This document shows positions 61,999-64,000 of a DNA stretch of 64,000 nucleotides, in pieces. Both the position numbers and the translations under genes were made by a program. Under the pieces are notes generated by a model. The model was not told where the DNA came from. It saw nothing but the letters and a program-made list of their open reading frames with translations, and ran no database searches. Numbering within the stretch: the stretch's first letter is position 1; each line of letters opens with the position of its first letter. Source of the stretch: CAYNJG01 sp965216885 (GTDB taxonomy: Bacteria; Planctomycetota; Planctomycetia; Pirellulales; Pirellulaceae); the NCBI GenBank assembly GCA_965216885.1, contig OZ244209.1, forward strand, positions 5,518,001 through 5,582,000, in the 5' to 3' direction.

Positions 61999-62427
61999 CT
62001 AGGCGTCTGCCGAAACGAGGTAGTCCGTCAATTTCTCACGGACGGCTGCGGGTACTTCAACCGCTTCGATGCGATCCTTCCCGACGAAACAGCAGGCGGC
62101 GGTCATCGTGCCATTTGCGATGGGGCGACCTTCACACGACAACGCAAATTGGTACGTGACGCTACGATTTCCCAGACGCTGAACCGAGACGGAGATCTCG
62201 ACAAGGTCTTCGAAGCGAGCGGGGCTCTTGAAATCACAGTTGGCCGAAACGCGAGGCCAGCTGATCTTGCCACCCTCGACCGGCAGAAAGAGCGGGAGGG
62301 AGATATGGCGGAGGAACTCGTGCTCCGCCTCTTCCATTAGCCCCATGATCGAGGCGAAATGCATAATGCCGGCCGCGTCCGTATCGCGAAACTCTACTCG
62401 TCGCGAAGTGACAAACGGTGCCGGCAT
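61999..62427 (-). CDS. Acyl-CoA thioesterase (YbgC/FadM-like hot-dog)
   Basis: A 142-residue hot-dog protein. R-V-E-F-R-D-T-D-A-A-G-I-M-H-F-A has the catalytic Asp of the 4-hydroxybenzoyl-CoA thioesterase group. Length fits. It hydrolyses acyl-CoA or acyl-ACP in the cytosol. I choose the ATG at 62427; the longer frame to 62487 overlaps rpsR. It follows rpsR by 46 bp. Confidence 0.88.
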   Translation of the reverse strand: MPAPFVTSRRVEFRDTDAAGIMHFASIMGLMEEAEHEFLRHISLPLFLPVEGGKISWPRVSANCDFKSPARFEDLVEISVSVQRLGNRSVTYQFALSCEGRPIANGTMTAACCFVGKDRIEAVEVPAAVREKLTDYLVSADA

Positions 62428-62473
62428 CTTGTCGCCTTGGATGGACACCCCCAGTGGAGGTGAACGGACGTTA

Positions 62474-62758
62474 CTAGTCGCCGACAAATGGCAACAGAGC
62501 CATGAATCGTGCCCGTTTTACGGCACGCGTTACAGCATGTTGACTTACGGCCGAACAACCAGTCTTTCGACGGACGACGATTCTGCCGTGTCGATTGACA
62601 AGTTTCTTCAGGAAATCGACATCCTTGTAGTCGACATACATCGGACGAGGGCGTTCGCCATCGACGAAGATTGGATCCTTTTTCACAGCCTTTGCACGCG
62701 TGTTTTTGCGACGACGTGATTTGCTGCGGCCTCGAGCGGGGGAAGGTCTACGTGCCAT
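62474..62758 (-). CDS. rpsR: Ribosomal protein bS18
   Basis: A 94-residue bS18 of the small ribosomal subunit. The N terminus is extended and very basic (R-G-R-S-K-S-R-R-R-K-N-T-R). The core is V-D-Y-K-D-V-D-F-L-K-K-L-V and K-R-A-R-F-M-A-L-L-P-F-V. It is not beside rpsF or rplI here. The ATG at 62758 begins M-A-R-R-P-S. Confidence 0.95.
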   Translation of the reverse strand: MARRPSPARGRSKSRRRKNTRAKAVKKDPIFVDGERPRPMYVDYKDVDFLKKLVNRHGRIVVRRKTGCSAVSQHAVTRAVKRARFMALLPFVGD

Positions 62759-62982
62759 GGAGTTCAGTTTCCATTGGAAAGCTAAATTGCGTTTAGTCCA
62801 GTCCCGGATTGTAACAACTCCTTTGCAGGGAACAAGATGGGCAAAGGCCACCTGAATCGGTATTTCCAATCGGCCGTAAAGACTTTGGCGCAATCGGGTA
62901 CCGTCCCTGCAAAACCGTATGTTCGCACACGAACCGAAGGCATTTTTTGTGCACATAAATGCTCAAAAAATCGGCCGTCTAC

Positions 62983-62988
62983 TATAAT
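62983..62988 (+). promoter_or_regulatory. Putative -10 box upstream of the selenocysteine thioredoxin-like gene
   Basis: TATAAT lies 61 bp before the ATG at 63050. The -35 region has no good match. The following bases (CGG) also follow the TATAAT before recA. Confidence 0.4.
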
Positions 62989-63049
62989 CGGGCTTACACC
63001 CTCTCTATCGGTTGAAATCTGCTCTGAGCCCTCTCGGGATCGACATCCA

Positions 63050-64000
63050 ATGAAGAAAAGACAGCGCCATCTCCGTCACGAATCCCTCGAATCGAGGCAA
63101 TTGCTGGATGCCAGCGGCCTAATGCCGGCCGGCGAACCCGTGGAAGATTTCTCGCTGGTGGACGTCAACCCAACCTCATCCACATTCAATCAGTCAGTCT
63201 CGCTGAGCAGCCATACCGGCGAAACCACCGCTTGGTACCTGATGCGGTCGTGGTGAGCTTACTGCCGGAGTCAGTTTGACTCCTTAGGGCAGTTGCAAGA
63301 AGATTTGGACGCAAATTACCCATCGTCCAAATTCAAAATCGCCGCAATCAACGAGGTCAATGCCGACGGTGCCAGTGACGTTGCCGGTGCAACAGTCATC
63401 AACGACCTGGCGTTCCTGCAGGACACGGACACCAATGGGGACAACAATTCGGACGTTTGGGTCCAACTCTGGGACCCGGCCGATGGTGCCTACAACCTTG
63501 GGGAAGCGTGGCGTGATGTCCACGTCGTCGATCCGGACGGCGAGCGTACCGGTGTGTATCCTCTGACACAGTTCGATCTGCGTGCACAGGACAACTACGA
63601 CACTCTAAAAGGAATGCTCGTTGACGCCGCGACGTCCACGCGGGTTGCTCAGAGCCCATGGCAAAACCGTGTCGAGCCCCTCGATACCAACAACGATGGA
63701 TTTGTTGTCCCCAACGACGCATTGCGGGTCATCAATCGCATCAATGGTGTTGGTGCTGGCGAACTGCCTGCGCAACAGTCTGGCGCCAGCTACTACGACG
63801 TCACCGGCGACAATCAGGCGACCGCTCGGGATGTGCTATCCATTATTCGTCACTTGAACAGCGTTAGCAGTGCAAGTGGTGAGCCGGCGGGTGAACCGGT
63901 CGAAGCGGCAGCGGCGCCGCAGCAGAATTCCGCCGTCGACGCATACTTTGCCTATACGGCAGGAAGCAACGACGATACGGGCGATGATGAGGACGAGTAA
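63050..64000 (+). CDS. Selenocysteine thioredoxin-like protein with dockerin-like repeats, exported
   Basis: One frame of 316 residues with a single in-frame UGA (63254-63256, residue 69). The N terminus (L-R-H-E-S-L-E-S-R-Q-L-L-D-A) is the planctomycete L-E-x-x-x-L-L export tag. Residues 33-150 are thioredoxin-like: E-D-F-S-L-V-D-V-N, then T-A-W-Y, then U-A-Y-C at 69-72, a U-x-x-C redox motif. C-R-S-Q-F-D-S-L-G-Q-L continues the helix. Two dockerin-like EF repeats (D-T-N-N-D-G-F-V and D-V-T-G-D-N-Q-A-T) and an acidic tail end the protein just at the window edge. It may reduce or oxidise thiols at the cell surface. A pseudogene is unlikely, since the frame is intact for 248 codons after the UGA. 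Confidence 0.82.
63254..63293 (+). promoter_or_regulatory. UGA (Sec) codon and SECIS-like hairpin in the thioredoxin-like gene
   Basis: After UGA (63254-63256), ACTGCC (63261-63266) pairs with GGCAGT (63288-63293), and GGAGTC (63267-63272) pairs with GACTCC (63278-63283). The TTAG at 63284-63287 is bulged, and the apical loop AGTTT has G second. The loop starts 16 nt after the UGA. This fits the general bacterial SECIS plan better than the first element. Confidence 0.78.

Noticed and set aside
62837..63256. Frame starting at 62837 as an independent 139-residue gene
   Set aside because: Upstream of 63050 it is leader DNA with a -10 box, and its stop is the UGA of the thioredoxin-like selenoprotein.
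1..64000. Search for tRNA, rRNA, CRISPR arrays, insertion sequences and Sec machinery genes
   Set aside because: No cloverleaf, spacer-repeat array, transposase or sel gene could be recognised by eye; this does not exclude a degenerate one.

Overview
The window (about 57% G+C by eye) reads as a chromosomal segment of a marine-type planctomycete. Marker families support this: paired DUF1552/DUF1592 proteins with CxxCH motifs, a sulfatase, PQQ-like beta-propeller and HEAT-repeat exported proteins, a PEP-CTERM protein, and large exported proteins that start with an L-E-x-x-x-L-L tag and end in dockerin-like repeats. Genes are monocistronic or in short operons on both strands. I see no tRNA, rRNA, CRISPR array, integrase or insertion sequence.

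Layout. 1-6150: cation/proton antiporter (cut by the window edge), VOC protein, lipoprotein redoxin, sugar isomerase-like protein, methyltransferase, DUF3500 protein, mutM. 6380-11001: trpBA, a PQQ-like propeller and a sarcosine/N-methyltryptophan oxidase. 11286-12813: a PEP-CTERM gene with a duplicated 3' end, and a LURP-one-like protein. 13041-23790: recA with a palindromic leader, a response-regulator diguanylate cyclase, hrpA, and an ABC ATPase next to a very large lipoprotein. 24023-29673: ABM monooxygenase, DUF420 protein, cysK, then a phosphonate cluster (phnZ-like, phnW, phnX) with a Nudix gene on the other strand. 30045-36010: GYF-AIM24 protein, a split Tm-1 pair, sulfatase, Old Yellow Enzyme. 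36227-37600: the selenocysteine peroxiredoxin-kinase fusion. 37640-46039: HEAT protein, DUF1552, DUF1592, S9 peptidase. 46215-51709 (minus strand): an operon of ACP, methyltransferase, FkbH-like protein, MBOAT acyltransferase, small membrane protein and SGNH-like protein, probably for O-acylation of a surface glycan. 52129-57612: a 1827-residue trypsin-like protein with nine DUF11-type repeats. 57689-62758: an ABC exporter pair, a thioesterase and rpsR. 63050-64000: a selenocysteine thioredoxin-like dockerin protein.

The most important observation is that two genes are each interrupted by one in-frame UGA exactly where a catalytic cysteine belongs. At 36377 the UGA takes the peroxidatic Cys position of a peroxiredoxin (P-x3-S-x2-U-P-T-E). 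The same frame continues into a full Ser/Thr protein kinase, which suggests a cytosolic peroxide-sensing kinase. At 63254 the UGA makes a U-x-x-C thioredoxin-type motif in an apparently exported protein with dockerin-like repeats. Each UGA is followed at once by a strong SECIS-like hairpin. Together they imply that this organism makes selenocysteine; selA, selB, selD and tRNA-Sec must then lie outside the window.

A secondary theme is short tandem duplication in intergenic DNA. Four arrays with different unit lengths (13, 14, 15 and 17 bp) are present, two of them covering a stop codon, and the end of the PEP-CTERM gene is itself duplicated.
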